Assembly (NCBI GenBank): GCA_030037775.1
Contig: JASHQB010000053.1
Location: 1-41,832 of the forward strand
Reading direction: 5' to 3'
From: Candidatus Acidiferrales bacterium
Lineage (GTDB): Bacteria; Acidobacteriota; Terriglobia; Acidiferrales; UBA7541
DNA length: 41,832 nucleotides
Shown: piece after piece, positions 18,143-26,758 of the stretch
Layout: each line of letters begins with the position of its first letter
Position numbering within the stretch: position 1 is the stretch's first letter
The notes under the pieces: model-generated
Seen by the model: the letters and a program-made list of their open reading frames with translations, nothing else
What the model was told of the DNA's origin: nothing
Database searches by the model: none
Translations under genes and position numbers: made by a program

Positions 18143-20227
18143 TTAGGCGCGCAAGCTCGTGCCGAGCTTTTCGCCCAGCGCCGAAGCAATGCGCGCGGAG
18201 AAATCGGTGAGCTGCGATTCGGTAAGCGTAGCCGTTTCGCTTTGGAAGGTTACGCGCAGCAGCAAGGAATATTTCCCGGCAGGAATTTGTCCACCGCGGA
18301 AAAGGTCCACAGCTTCAATGCGGCGCAATTCAGGAATATCGAGCGCGCGAACGACGTCCTCAATCTTTGCAAAAGTTGTGCCGTCGGAGAGGACCAGAGA
18401 AAAATCGCGTTCCACGGCAGGGAAGCGCGGCAACGGTTCGTACCGCAAAGCGGCGCTATGTCTGGCGATGGCTTCGAGCAAGGGCTCCAAGCGCAGCTCC
18501 GCGAGATAGGCGTCCTGACGAAGTTTGAACCGTTGCGCAACCGATCGAGCGAGCCGGCCGGCAGCGCCGATGACTAGATGGCCGTTTGGAGACAGTGACA
18601 ACTGCGCGGCGAATCCGCTCGCAAGCCAGGGCATTCGCGCCGGCTCCCACCGCGCACCGCCAGCGAGCGTCAGGATTTGGTCCACGTCGCCTTTCAAATC
18701 GGCGAAGGAAAATTCGCGCGCGGATTGATGAATCGATTGCTCGCGCGCCAATCCCGTGGCGCCGAGCGACAGCGTGCGCGTCTCCGCAGGTTTTCCATCG
18801 CGCACTTCGTAAACTTTGCCGAACTCAAACAGGCGCACGTTTTTTTGACCGTGATTCAAGTTCCATTCCAGAGCGCTAACCATGCTTGTCGCGCCGGAAG
18901 TGCGCATCACAGAAGCGTCCTCGGAAAGTGGATTGCCGATGACGGCGGCTGTCGTGTCCGCGGGCCGGAAGATTGCGTCGCGCTCCGGATCGACCAGTGG
19001 AATGGCCACGATTTCTTCGTAGCCGAGGGCCACTAACCGTTCGCGCAGCCGAGCTTCCTCGTAAGCATGAGGCAGTCGCGCGGCGGGCTGTTTTGCCGGG
19101 GGCAAGCGCGCGGGAAATTTGTCGTAGCCGTAAAGTCGCGCGACTTCCTCGATGAGATCGATTTCGCGCGTGACGTCGCCACGCCACGACGGCGCCGTGC
19201 ACGCCCACACCGCTGCCAGTGAACCAGCGCTGCCGCGGTTCACATCGACGCGCACCGGCGCGAAGCCCAGCGCCGCTAGAATTTCATCAACTTCGCGGTC
19301 CGGCACGTCTGCGCCCATCACGCGCAGCAATTCCTTGCGCGACAATTCGATTTTGCACAGCGATTGTGGATGCGGATAAACATCGACCACCCCCGCGAGC
19401 GCTTCGCCACCCGCGAGCTGCTGAATCAATTCCGCGGCGCGCAGCGAGGCAAATGCCGCGGCTTCGATGTCCGCGCCACGCTCGAAACGCAACGATGCTT
19501 CTGTGCGCAGACCGAGGGTTTTAGAAGTGCGGCGGACGGAAATGGGATCGAACCAGGCGGATTCGATGAGCAAGTTCCTGGTACTGAAGCTGATTTCGCT
19601 CTCCGCTCCGCCCATCACGCCGCCGATGGCCACCGGCGCGCGCGCGTCGCAGATCAGACACATGTCTTTGGAAAGCTTGCGTTCGATTCCGTCGAGCGTG
19701 CGCATGGTCTCGCCGGGCTTGGCGCGCCGCACGACGATACGGCGCTCGGAAAGTTTGTCCAAATCGAAGGCATGCAGCGGCTGGCCAAGTTCGAGCATGA
19801 CGTAATTCGTCACGTCCACCACGTTGTTGATGGAAGACTGGCCCAGCGCTTCCAGCCTCTGCCGCAGCCACTCCGGTGACGGCTGGATTTTCACGCCGCG
19901 TATGATCCGCGCGGTATAACGGGCGCACAAATCGGGGGCCTCGATCTCCACTCGCGCGACTTTCGCCGCGGCGTCGGAAGATTCTTTTACCTTGGTCTGG
20001 ATGGGTTTCAGGTTTACGCGATACAGCGCGGCAACTTCGCGTGCGACCCCGGCGTGCGCGAGTAAATCCGGTCGATTGATGGTGATCTCCGCATCCAGAA
20101 CGGGACCTGCTGCACTTTCTTCCACCGAGTCGATCGATACGCCTGCCATTGAGAGACGCGAGGGCAACTCCGCGGCCGGCGCCGTAATGTCGGCGAATTC
20201 CTTGAGCCAATCGTAAAGGATCTTCAT
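18143..20227 (-). CDS. pheT: Phenylalanine-tRNA ligase beta subunit, short form
   Basis: 694 residues, clearly shorter than the usual roughly 800. The N-terminus MKILYDWLKEFADI and LSMAGVSIDSVEE is normal, but the sequence then goes directly to DAEITINRPDLLAHAGVAREVAALY. The OB-fold tRNA-binding (EMAP/YtpR-like) domain normally found at about residues 40-150 is therefore missing. The B3/B4 editing domain, the B5 domain (IELSRKELLRVMGADVPDREV), the catalytic-like domain and a C-terminal FDX-ACB anticodon-binding domain (RFPAVERDFSLVLSDGTTF, about 600-694) are present. Together with PheS it charges tRNA-Phe as an alpha2beta2 enzyme. It starts 23 bases after the pheS stop. Confidence 0.95.
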   Translation of the reverse strand: MKILYDWLKEFADITAPAAELPSRLSMAGVSIDSVEESAAGPVLDAEITINRPDLLAHAGVAREVAALYRVNLKPIQTKVKESSDAAAKVARVEIEAPDLCARYTARIIRGVKIQPSPEWLRQRLEALGQSSINNVVDVTNYVMLELGQPLHAFDLDKLSERRIVVRRAKPGETMRTLDGIERKLSKDMCLICDARAPVAIGGVMGGAESEISFSTRNLLIESAWFDPISVRRTSKTLGLRTEASLRFERGADIEAAAFASLRAAELIQQLAGGEALAGVVDVYPHPQSLCKIELSRKELLRVMGADVPDREVDEILAALGFAPVRVDVNRGSAGSLAAVWACTAPSWRGDVTREIDLIEEVARLYGYDKFPARLPPAKQPAARLPHAYEEARLRERLVALGYEEIVAIPLVDPERDAIFRPADTTAAVIGNPLSEDASVMRTSGATSMVSALEWNLNHGQKNVRLFEFGKVYEVRDGKPAETRTLSLGATGLAREQSIHQSAREFSFADLKGDVDQILTLAGGARWEPARMPWLASGFAAQLSLSPNGHLVIGAAGRLARSVAQRFKLRQDAYLAELRLEPLLEAIARHSAALRYEPLPRFPAVERDFSLVLSDGTTFAKIEDVVRALDIPELRRIEAVDLFRGGQIPAGKYSLLLRVTFQSETATLTESQLTDFSARIASALGEKLGTSLRA

Positions 20228-20250
20228 TTTTCGCTACGCGCGCGCCTGGG

Positions 20251-21351
20251 CTATGGAAATTGCCGCAGGAAGCGCACGTCGTTCTTGAAAAACTGCTGCA
20301 AATCGTCGATGCCGTACTTCAGCATGGCGAGCCGATCGACGCCCAGCCCGAAAGCGAAGCCGCTATAGCGCTTCGCATCGTAATTCACAAATCCATACAC
20401 CGCCGGATTCACCATGCCCGCGCCGAACATCTCAATCCAGCCAGACTGTTTGCACGTGCGGCATCCGGCGCCGCCGCAGACGTGGCACGAAGCGTCGAAT
20501 TCTGCCGAAGGCTCGGTAAACGGGAAATAGCTGGGACGCAGGCGCACGCGCGTTTGCGGCCCGAAAAATTCTTTCGCGAAATATTCGATCGTGCCTTTGA
20601 AATCGCAAAACGTGATGTCCGTGTCGACCGCCAATCCCTCGAGCTGATGGAACATGAACGAGTGCGTCGCGTCGGGATTGTCGCGGCGGTACACCTTCCC
20701 CGGCACGACGATGCGCACCGGCGGCTGCTGTTTCTCCATGGTGCGCGCCTGCATCGGCGAAGTGTGCGTGCGCAGCAAATACCCCGGTGCGTTCTCGATG
20801 TAAAACGTGTCCATGTTGTCGCGCGCGGGATGATGCTCGGGAATGTTCAGCGCCTCGAAGTTGTAATAAGCCGTTTCGATTTCCGGCCCTTCTACCACGG
20901 AAAATCCGATCGAGCCAAAAATGCGAAACAGCTCTTCGTACGTTTGGTGAACAAGATGCTCGGTGCCCAGCGGCAGGACCACTCCGGGAAGCGACAGGTC
21001 AATCGATGGGCCTTCTGAATCCGCGCTCGGACTCTTAAGAATTTCTTCTAAGGTCGAGTCGACGTGTTTCTTAAGCTTGTTGAACTCTTCCCCGAGAGTG
21101 CGCTTAAACGTCGGCGTTGCGGGCTTAAGCCAATTATCGGCAACGCGCGTCAGCACTCCGCTTTTCCGACCCAACCAGCTGAGGCGCAGGGCCTCTGAGT
21201 GCTCCAGATTTCGCACTCCGACGGCGGAAAAGTCTCGATTCTCCTTATCGAACTGTTCCTGCAATTGTGCAAAGAGCTGCAGAATCTGATCGGCAGACGA
21301 CACGCCCAGCTTTTCGAATGTCAGATTCGTTTTTTCGAGGATGTCTGCCAT
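20251..21351 (-). CDS. pheS: Phenylalanine-tRNA ligase alpha subunit
   Basis: 366 residues. It has an N-terminal coiled coil (about 1-110) and a class II catalytic core. Motifs are GPEIETAYYNFEALNIPEHHPARD, the substrate loop LLRTHTSPMQARTM, motif 2 (VVPGKVYRRDNPDATHSFMFHQLEGL), and motif 3 (FAFGLGVDRLAMLKYGI, about 333-349). A zinc-knuckle-like insert, CHVCGGAGCRTCKQSGW, is common in this family. The gene lies between rplT (15 bases upstream) and pheT in a translation operon. Confidence 0.97.
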   Translation of the reverse strand: MADILEKTNLTFEKLGVSSADQILQLFAQLQEQFDKENRDFSAVGVRNLEHSEALRLSWLGRKSGVLTRVADNWLKPATPTFKRTLGEEFNKLKKHVDSTLEEILKSPSADSEGPSIDLSLPGVVLPLGTEHLVHQTYEELFRIFGSIGFSVVEGPEIETAYYNFEALNIPEHHPARDNMDTFYIENAPGYLLRTHTSPMQARTMEKQQPPVRIVVPGKVYRRDNPDATHSFMFHQLEGLAVDTDITFCDFKGTIEYFAKEFFGPQTRVRLRPSYFPFTEPSAEFDASCHVCGGAGCRTCKQSGWIEMFGAGMVNPAVYGFVNYDAKRYSGFAFGLGVDRLAMLKYGIDDLQQFFKNDVRFLRQFP

Positions 21352-21366
21352 GCTGCGCGCGAAAAT

Positions 21367-21750
21367 TTACGCCGAAGCCGGTGCTTTTGCCGCGGCGCTC
21401 AGATGCTGCTTCGCCTGCGCCACCAGCGCGGCAAAACTTTCCGGTTCGCGCACCGCCAGGTCCGCCAGAATCTTGCGGTCCAGCTCCACGCCGCCGGTCT
21501 TCAGCCCGTGCATGAATTGGCTGTACGAAATTCCGTTATTGCGCGCGGCCGCGCCGATGCGCTGAATCCACAGCGTGCGGTAATCGCGCTTGCGTGTCCG
21601 CCGGTCGCGGTAGGAATACCGCAGCGAGCGGTTCATGGCTTCCTTCGCCGAGCGATACAACTTGCTCTTCGTCAGAAAGAAACCCTTGGTGTGCTTCAGA
21701 ATCTTCTTGCGCTTAGCGCGCCGTTTGGTCCCGCGTTTAACTCGTGGCAT
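21367..21750 (-). CDS. rplT: 50S ribosomal protein L20
   Basis: 127 residues, starting at ATG 21750 with GAGGAG seven bases upstream. It has the typical [19 protein letters not shown] start, [39 protein letters not shown] and [14 protein letters not shown]20 binds 23S rRNA early in 50S assembly and in other phyla represses its own operon by binding a leader that mimics its rRNA site. The C-terminus has a short Ala-rich tail. The gap to rpmI is unusually large (280 bases) and holds a terminator and a hairpin. Confidence 0.97.
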   Translation of the reverse strand: MPRVKRGTKRRAKRKKILKHTKGFFLTKSKLYRSAKEAMNRSLRYSYRDRRTRKRDYRTLWIQRIGAAARNNGISYSQFMHGLKTGGVELDRKILADLAVREPESFAALVAQAKQHLSAAAKAPASA

Positions 21751-21794
21751 GAAAAAGCTCCTCGGTGAATTTCAAATCGTTGCAAATTTCTCAG

Positions 21795-21849
21795 GAGACA
21801 AACGGATCGCGCGCGGCGAAAACGCGCCTCAACGCAACGGGTTTGTCTC
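21795..21849 (-). promoter_or_regulatory. Leader hairpin upstream of rplT
   Basis: A perfect 9-bp stem, GAGACAAAC / GTTTGTCTC (21841-21849 with 21795-21803), encloses a second GC-rich hairpin. It ends about 45 bases before the rplT start. Its position suggests a ribosomal-protein leader, possibly an L20 binding site; that function is inferred. Confidence 0.45.
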
Positions 21850-21930
21850 GTAGGACCTGCATACTGCTTCCGCGCCCATTCTCCAGCGCGATTTGGCCGG
21901 CAGGCACCCGTGAAGCGCTGCCTAGCGCAA

Positions 21931-21968
21931 AATCAAAAAAGCGAACTGCGATTATCGCAGAGCTTCGC
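21931..21968 (-). terminator. Factor-independent terminator between rpmI and rplT
   Basis: On the minus strand, GCGAA-GCT-CTGCGAT, a one-base loop, then ATCGCAG-TTCGC are followed by TTTTTTGATTTT. The stem has 12 paired bases with a three-base bulge. It ends or attenuates infC-rpmI transcripts before rplT. Confidence 0.8.
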
Positions 21969-22030
21969 CGCCGCTCCAACCGATTTCATCAGCGAGACGA
22001 ATTCAGACGAAGCGGCTGCATCGAGCTTTA

Positions 22031-22255
22031 TTAAGGCAGCCCGTAAGGCAACTGGAGGCGAACTTTTGCGGCGTCGCCGGGCGTGACTTCAATCGACTTT
22101 CCCAGGCGCCGCATGCGCTTCGGTTTCTTTGTCCCGAGCAGGTGGCGCTTTCCGGAATGATGCCGCATCACTTTTCCGGTCGACGTCATTTTGAATCGCT
22201 TGGCAGCCCCGCGATGCGTCTTTAGCTTGATCTTTTTTCTTGGTTTCCTCGGCAC
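22031..22255 (-). CDS. rpmI: 50S ribosomal protein L35
   Basis: 74 residues, very basic. The start is GTG 22255 with GAGGAG just upstream. The family pattern is MPRKPRKKIKLKTHRGAAKRFKM at the N-terminus, then HHSGKRHLLGTKKPKRMRRLG. It is a component of the 50S subunit. It lies 51 bases after infC, as in the common infC-rpmI-rplT order, but is separated from rplT by a terminator. Confidence 0.95.
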   Translation of the reverse strand: MPRKPRKKIKLKTHRGAAKRFKMTSTGKVMRHHSGKRHLLGTKKPKRMRRLGKSIEVTPGDAAKVRLQLPYGLP

Positions 22256-22306
22256 AAAGCTCCTCGTTCGAACAGAGATAGAATTTTCGCAGAATAGCGG
22301 GCTAGT

Positions 22307-22864
22307 TCAGTTGCTCGCGGCTGCCGGTGCGGGGCGCGCCGCAGCGCCCTTCTTGGGCGCAAGCAACGCCAGCAGGATATTCGCTTCCATACGCGGGCCG
22401 AATTCAATCAGCGCGTGCTCTTCGACTTCCTTCAGCAAACGCGTCATCTTGGCGCGGCCCACGTCCTGATGCGCCATTTCGCGGCCGCGATGGAAAATCA
22501 TCGCCTTGACCTTATACCCTTTGCCGAGAAAATCGATGATCTGATTCTTGCGCACCTGATAATCGTGTTCGGCGGTCGACGGCCGGAATTTCACTTCTTT
22601 GATCTGTGTGCCCTTCTGATGCTTGCGCGTTTCGTGCGCTTTTTTGTTCTGCTCGTACAGAAACTTGCCAAAATCGGCGATCTTGCATACCGGAGGCACG
22701 GCATTCGGGGAGATTTCGATCAGGTCGAGCCCCGCATCGCGCGCCGCCTTCATGGCGTCGAAATAAGTGAGGACGCCAAGCTGGTTGCCTTGCTCATCAA
22801 TCACGCGGACTTCGCGCGCGCGGATGCGTTCATTCACCCGCGGTCCAAGACTACGTTCGGCGAT
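22307..22864 (-). CDS. infC: Translation initiation factor IF-3, AUC start
   Basis: About 185 residues. The IF-3 N-domain begins VNERIRAREVRVID and continues GLDLIEISPNAVPPVCKI, DFGKFLYEQNKK in the linker, then the C-domain KEVKFRP, KNQIIDFLGKGYKVKAMIFHRGREMAHQDVG. The perfect Shine-Dalgarno GGAGGT (22876-22871) lies six bases before an ATC codon at 22864, which adds nine residues (AERSLGPR after the start) to the GTG at 22837; that GTG has no Shine-Dalgarno. Non-AUG starts such as AUU on infC are the known basis of IF-3 autoregulation, so I choose ATC. IF-3 keeps 30S subunits free and proofreads start codons. The C-terminus is Ala-rich. Confidence 0.93.
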   Translation of the reverse strand: MAERSLGPRVNERIRAREVRVIDEQGNQLGVLTYFDAMKAARDAGLDLIEISPNAVPPVCKIADFGKFLYEQNKKAHETRKHQKGTQIKEVKFRPSTAEHDYQVRKNQIIDFLGKGYKVKAMIFHRGREMAHQDVGRAKMTRLLKEVEEHALIEFGPRMEANILLALLAPKKGAAARPAPAAASN

Positions 22865-22933
22865 AAACCCACCTCCAGCAGGAACTACCGTCCCGGAACC
22901 GTGCAGAAATGCCCGCAGGCGGACGGGCTATGA

Positions 22934-22942
22934 AGTATAGCA
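22934..22942 (-). promoter_or_regulatory. Extended -10 promoter for infC
   Basis: On the minus strand TGCTATACT fits an extended -10 (TGnTATAAT-like) in the 128-base gap between thrS and infC. No good -35 lies at 17 bases. The leader would be about 60 bases and contains a GCCCG/CGGGC hairpin. Confidence 0.4.
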
Positions 22943-22992
22943 CGAGTTCCTGACGGCCTAGCAAGTGCCCGGGTAGGTTCAGAGAACGCGAG

Positions 22993-24930
22993 TTAGTTAC
23001 TTGTCTTGGCGGCGATTTCGGCCCGAAGTGCTGTGACGAATTGGTCGAGCGGCTGCGGACCCAGATCGCCCTTCGAGCGATGCCGCACGGAGACCGAACC
23101 TGATTCAGCCTCTTTGCCTCCGACGACCAGCATGTAAGGAATTTTTTGCAGTTGCGCATCGCGGATTTTCGCTTGTAGCTTTTCATTGCGGTCGTCCACG
23201 TGCACGCGAATGTGATTTTCGCGGAGCTTCGTTTCCACGGATTTCGCATACTCCGCGAATTTCTCGCTCAGCGGCAAAATTGCCGCTTGCACCGGCGCGA
23301 GCCAGGTGGGAAACGCACCGGCGTAGTGCTCGATCAATATGCCGAAGAACCGCTCGACAGAGCCGAGCAATGCGCGGTGCACCATCAGCGGCTGGTGGCG
23401 AGCGCCATCTTCGCCGACGTACTCGAGCGCGAATCGCGCCGGCAGGTTGAAATCGAATTGCACGGTGGTGAGTTGCCACGGGCGGCCGATGGCGTCGATG
23501 AGCTTCATGTCGATTTTTGGCCCGTAAAACGCCGCTTCGCCCTGAATGCGCTTGAACGGAATCTTCATGCGGTTGAGCGTGTCGCAAAGCGCCGCGGTGG
23601 CGCGGTTCCAGTCTTCCGCTTTGCCCGCGTAATTTTCCGGATGCGCCGCATCCCATTCGGAGAGTTCCACTTCGTAGCGGTCGAAGCCGAAAGTCTTCAT
23701 CACCGCAAACGCGAAATCCAGGCAGCCCTCTACTTCCGCTTCGATCTGGTCGGGACGGCAAAAAATATGCGAATCATCCTGGGTGAAGCCGCGCACGCGC
23801 AGCAATCCGTGCAGCACGCCGGAGCGTTCGTAGCGGTAGACCGTGCCGAGCTCCGCGTAGCGCAGCGGCAGGTCGCGATAGCTGCGCAAATGTGATTTGT
23901 AAATCAAAATGTGGCCGGGGCAGTTCATCGGCTTGATCTGGTAATCGGCCTTTTCGATTTCGATAGGGCTGAACATGCTCTGCTGATAAAAGCCGGTGTG
24001 TCCGCTGGTCTTCCAAAGGTCCAGGCGCATCACGTGCGGAGTGAAAACCAGATCGTAGCCGCGGCGCAGCAATTCCGCGCGCAGCCAATCTTCGACAATC
24101 GTGCGAATCAAACCGCCCTTGGGATGCCAAAAAATCAATCCCGGGCCGGCTTCTTCTTGAATGCTGAAAAGGTCGAGTTCCGTGCCGAGTTTTCTGTGGT
24201 CGCGGCGCTTGGCTTCTTCGAGTTTGTGCAGATATTCGTCGAGCTCCTGCTGCGTGTAAAAGCACACGGCGTAAATCCGCTGCATCTGCGGATTGCCTTC
24301 GTGGCCCTTCCAATAGGCACCCGCGACGTTCATCAATTTGAACGCGTGGATGCGGCCGGTGGAGGGGATGTGCGGCCCGCGGCAGAAGTCGATGAATTTT
24401 CCCGTGGTGTAAAACGACACCATCGGCTCGATGGCTTTTTCTTCCACCAGCTCGCATTTGAATTCCTGCTTCGAGTCGCGGTAGAGCTTTATCGCTTCCG
24501 GCTTCGGCAGAAGTTTTCGCTCGTTGGGAATATTCTGCGAAGCGAGCTCGCGCATTTTTTTCTCGATGCGCTCGAGGTCCTCGGGAGTGAATGGTTCTTC
24601 GCGCAAGAACTCGTAGAAAAAGCCGTTGTCGATGGGCGGGCCGATGCCGAGCTTCACGCTGGGGAAAAGCTCGATTACCGCGGCGGCGAGAAGATGCGCG
24701 GCGGAGTGCCGCAGGACTTGAATCGCCTCCGGATCTTTCGGAGTGAGAATCGCGAGCGAGGTACTCTCTTCGAGCGGGCGCGAAAGATCCCACAGTTGAG
24801 CATCCACTCGCGCCACCAGAGCTTCTTTCTCGAGACGCGGCGAAATCTGCCGCGCGATTTCCGCGGGCGTGGTGCCACTGGCCACTTCGCGCTTGGCGCC
24901 GTCGGGCAGCGTGATTTCGATGGTGCTCAT
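22993..24930 (-). CDS. thrS: Threonine-tRNA ligase
   Basis: 645 residues, full length. It has an N-terminal TGS domain (about 1-62), an editing domain with HSAAHLLAAA at about 75, and IDNGFFYEF. The class II core has motif 2 (RYAELGTVYRYERSGVLHGLLRVRGF), the zinc ligand in KPMNCPGHILIYKS, the DDSHIFC motif, and motif 3 with HRALLGSVERFFGILIEHY. The anticodon-binding domain starts at about 540 (APVQAAILPLSEKF). It charges tRNA-Thr and deacylates Ser-tRNA-Thr. The ATG at 24930 has no clear Shine-Dalgarno; a GCAGG/CCTGC hairpin lies just upstream. Confidence 0.97.
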   Translation of the reverse strand: MSTIEITLPDGAKREVASGTTPAEIARQISPRLEKEALVARVDAQLWDLSRPLEESTSLAILTPKDPEAIQVLRHSAAHLLAAAVIELFPSVKLGIGPPIDNGFFYEFLREEPFTPEDLERIEKKMRELASQNIPNERKLLPKPEAIKLYRDSKQEFKCELVEEKAIEPMVSFYTTGKFIDFCRGPHIPSTGRIHAFKLMNVAGAYWKGHEGNPQMQRIYAVCFYTQQELDEYLHKLEEAKRRDHRKLGTELDLFSIQEEAGPGLIFWHPKGGLIRTIVEDWLRAELLRRGYDLVFTPHVMRLDLWKTSGHTGFYQQSMFSPIEIEKADYQIKPMNCPGHILIYKSHLRSYRDLPLRYAELGTVYRYERSGVLHGLLRVRGFTQDDSHIFCRPDQIEAEVEGCLDFAFAVMKTFGFDRYEVELSEWDAAHPENYAGKAEDWNRATAALCDTLNRMKIPFKRIQGEAAFYGPKIDMKLIDAIGRPWQLTTVQFDFNLPARFALEYVGEDGARHQPLMVHRALLGSVERFFGILIEHYAGAFPTWLAPVQAAILPLSEKFAEYAKSVETKLRENHIRVHVDDRNEKLQAKIRDAQLQKIPYMLVVGGKEAESGSVSVRHRSKGDLGPQPLDQFVTALRAEIAAKTSN

Positions 24931-25045
24931 CGCCGTTTGCAGGAGGTTACACTACACCTGCGTCCCACGCATTCTCAGGGAACATCTAGCTTACTGGCCG
25001 CGTGTTGCGAGGTCAAGAACGGCTTGTGAAAGGCGCGGTATGCGC

Positions 25046-25396
25046 CTAAAACCGCGTTTCATTCGAAGGGGCGTCGCCACCAGTGGATTCGCTCCCGAGG
25101 TCAGCGAAAAGAACTTCCTGGCTTTCGATCAGCGGAAATCCTTTCGACGCGGCCAGGACTTTCGCGAGGGCCTGATAGAAATAAAAATTCTGCTCGCCGG
25201 CCTGCAGGTCCTCGATGGAATTCCAAATGGATATCACGCGCACATTGACCGAGGATGCGGTGGCGCCGCCGTGCAGCGCCAGCAGCGCGCGAAAGCCTTT
25301 TTGCTGGCGCGCGTGCGGAATCGCGGATTGGAGAGCCGATAGGAACTGCGGAAGCTGGTCGGGCAGAATGTGAAATTGCGTCACGCGCGCATACAT
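25046..25396 (-). CDS. ABM-like dimeric alpha/beta-barrel protein
   Basis: 116 residues from ATG 25396, with GGAG six bases upstream. The pattern MYARVTQFHILPDQLPQFLSALQSAIPHARQQKGFRALLALH and VRVISIWNSIEDLQA matches small antibiotic-biosynthesis-monooxygenase-like (ABM/DABB) proteins, which form dimeric barrels. The substrate is unknown; many such proteins are not monooxygenases. There is no signal peptide, so it should be cytoplasmic. It lies 115 bases upstream of thrS on the same strand. Confidence 0.75.
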   Translation of the reverse strand: MYARVTQFHILPDQLPQFLSALQSAIPHARQQKGFRALLALHGGATASSVNVRVISIWNSIEDLQAGEQNFYFYQALAKVLAASKGFPLIESQEVLFADLGSESTGGDAPSNETRF

Positions 25397-25484
25397 AATC
25401 TTCTCCAAGGCCGGGTCAAGTCTTTGGGAAACAGATGCGCGCGCTTAGGCTACGCTGTTCATGCCCCGTCGTAAAGGGGGAGGA

Positions 25485-25563
25485 CGTTTCGCGGGAGCCT
25501 CTCTTTCTGGCCTACCTCGAAATACTCCAGCGATTGTCATTTGACGTGCTTCCCCGCGAAACG
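25485..25563. repeat. 11-bp inverted repeat in an intergenic gap
   Basis: CGTTTCGCGGG at 25485-25495 and CCCGCGAAACG at 25553-25563 form a perfect inverted repeat around 57 bases. The 234-base gap between two minus-strand genes holds no coding region that I can support. There is no U-run, so it is not an obvious terminator. Confidence 0.45.
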
Positions 25564-25630
25564 CCAAGTTTTCTCGCGACCCTGTCCGCCGAGATGCGGG
25601 GCCCACGGACGAAGTAGTTCCGCGAGGCTT

Positions 25631-26572
25631 TCAGGGATCGGTCAAGATCCCGCAGCAGTGCGCCAGGTTGCTTTGCGCTTCGGCAAGAGCGTCTCCCGGG
25701 CTGCCCAGGAACGCGTAGCCCGTGCTCAAAGTCACATCGCGCATCGCGAACGAAAATAGAAACTTTCTGCCGGAAATATCGTATTGATAGAGTGTGGGCT
25801 CCCAGATACCGGGCGCGGCGGGAGCTTGTTCCATATGGAAGTGGCCGCCGCTGTAAATCTTGCCCAGCACGCCGCCACCAACGCTGATGTCGCGAATGAT
25901 CGTGGCGTCGATGGAAACGACCTGGGCCGCCTCTGGGTCGACCCAGGCGATGGCGCGGGCATGGGTCAGCCAGTCTGTACTGTCGCGGCGAGGAGCATAA
26001 TGCGGGTTGGGCTCCAGCTGGAGTTTTTCGACCAAGCGCCCGTCACGAATTTCGCGCCCGAGCCAGGTAATCTGGTAAGCGCTGAGTACGTTGTCGACAA
26101 AACGGGCTTGCTCTTGTCGCTTTTTCTGCTGTTTCGCGACGACGGCAATTTCTCGAGGGTCGTCGGGGTGGACAGCGACTTCGAGGACGCCCTCCCAGTC
26201 GCGCAACTGGCGCTGATAGAGGGCGGCTGGGACGCGAGCTCCGTTTTCGCGTATCAGCAGTCTGAGCGTGCCGCTGCCGGTGGGGACAACGCGGTAGGTC
26301 TTTTCGTCCGTCACGGGCCCATTGACGCTGCCGGCGTGAGTGACGTGGCGCTCGATCCGCTCGAAGGAATCGAGTGCGGCATCATCCCGATGCTGATTGG
26401 CGATGGTTCGCAAGAGCAGTTCGTGCACTTGTTCGGCGGTGAGCGGAGTTTGATCCGGTGCAGCGGACTGAGCAGCTAAGGCGCGCTCTTTAGCAGCGCG
26501 CAAATGAAGGGGCACCACACACAATGCGGCGAGCGCGGTGAAAGAGAGGGCGACTTGGATCCGATTCGTCAC
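25631..26572 (-). CDS. Secreted hypothetical protein
   Basis: 313 residues. The N-terminus MTNRIQVALSFTALAALCVV looks like a signal peptide, cleaved near residue 27 (LRAAKE). The mature part has HELLLRTIANQHRDDAALDSFERIERHV, then a beta-rich stretch with alternating strands (RRDSTDWLTHARAIAWVDPEAAQVVSID) that recalls LolA-like or outer-membrane lipoprotein-sorting folds, but I cannot assign a family. It ends with CCGILTDP. It is divergent from the MacB-like permease pair, about 185 bases away. I make no functional call. Confidence 0.7.
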   Translation of the reverse strand: MTNRIQVALSFTALAALCVVPLHLRAAKERALAAQSAAPDQTPLTAEQVHELLLRTIANQHRDDAALDSFERIERHVTHAGSVNGPVTDEKTYRVVPTGSGTLRLLIRENGARVPAALYQRQLRDWEGVLEVAVHPDDPREIAVVAKQQKKRQEQARFVDNVLSAYQITWLGREIRDGRLVEKLQLEPNPHYAPRRDSTDWLTHARAIAWVDPEAAQVVSIDATIIRDISVGGGVLGKIYSGGHFHMEQAPAAPGIWEPTLYQYDISGRKFLFSFAMRDVTLSTGYAFLGSPGDALAEAQSNLAHCCGILTDP

Positions 26573-26758
26573 CGTTCAGTACTTATATATCTGGATTCCG
26601 GCGGGTGGCTCCCGGTTGCTAAGTCCGGCCGACGATAGGATTGTAGCGTTTTTTTATAAGCGTGTTCCGCGCATTGCGAACCGCGTGGCCAGAGTGTCAT
26701 CCTGGAGCGAGGGAGCCGCGGCGAATTAGGGTGTTTCCAGGTGGGAATAACAGGGCAT

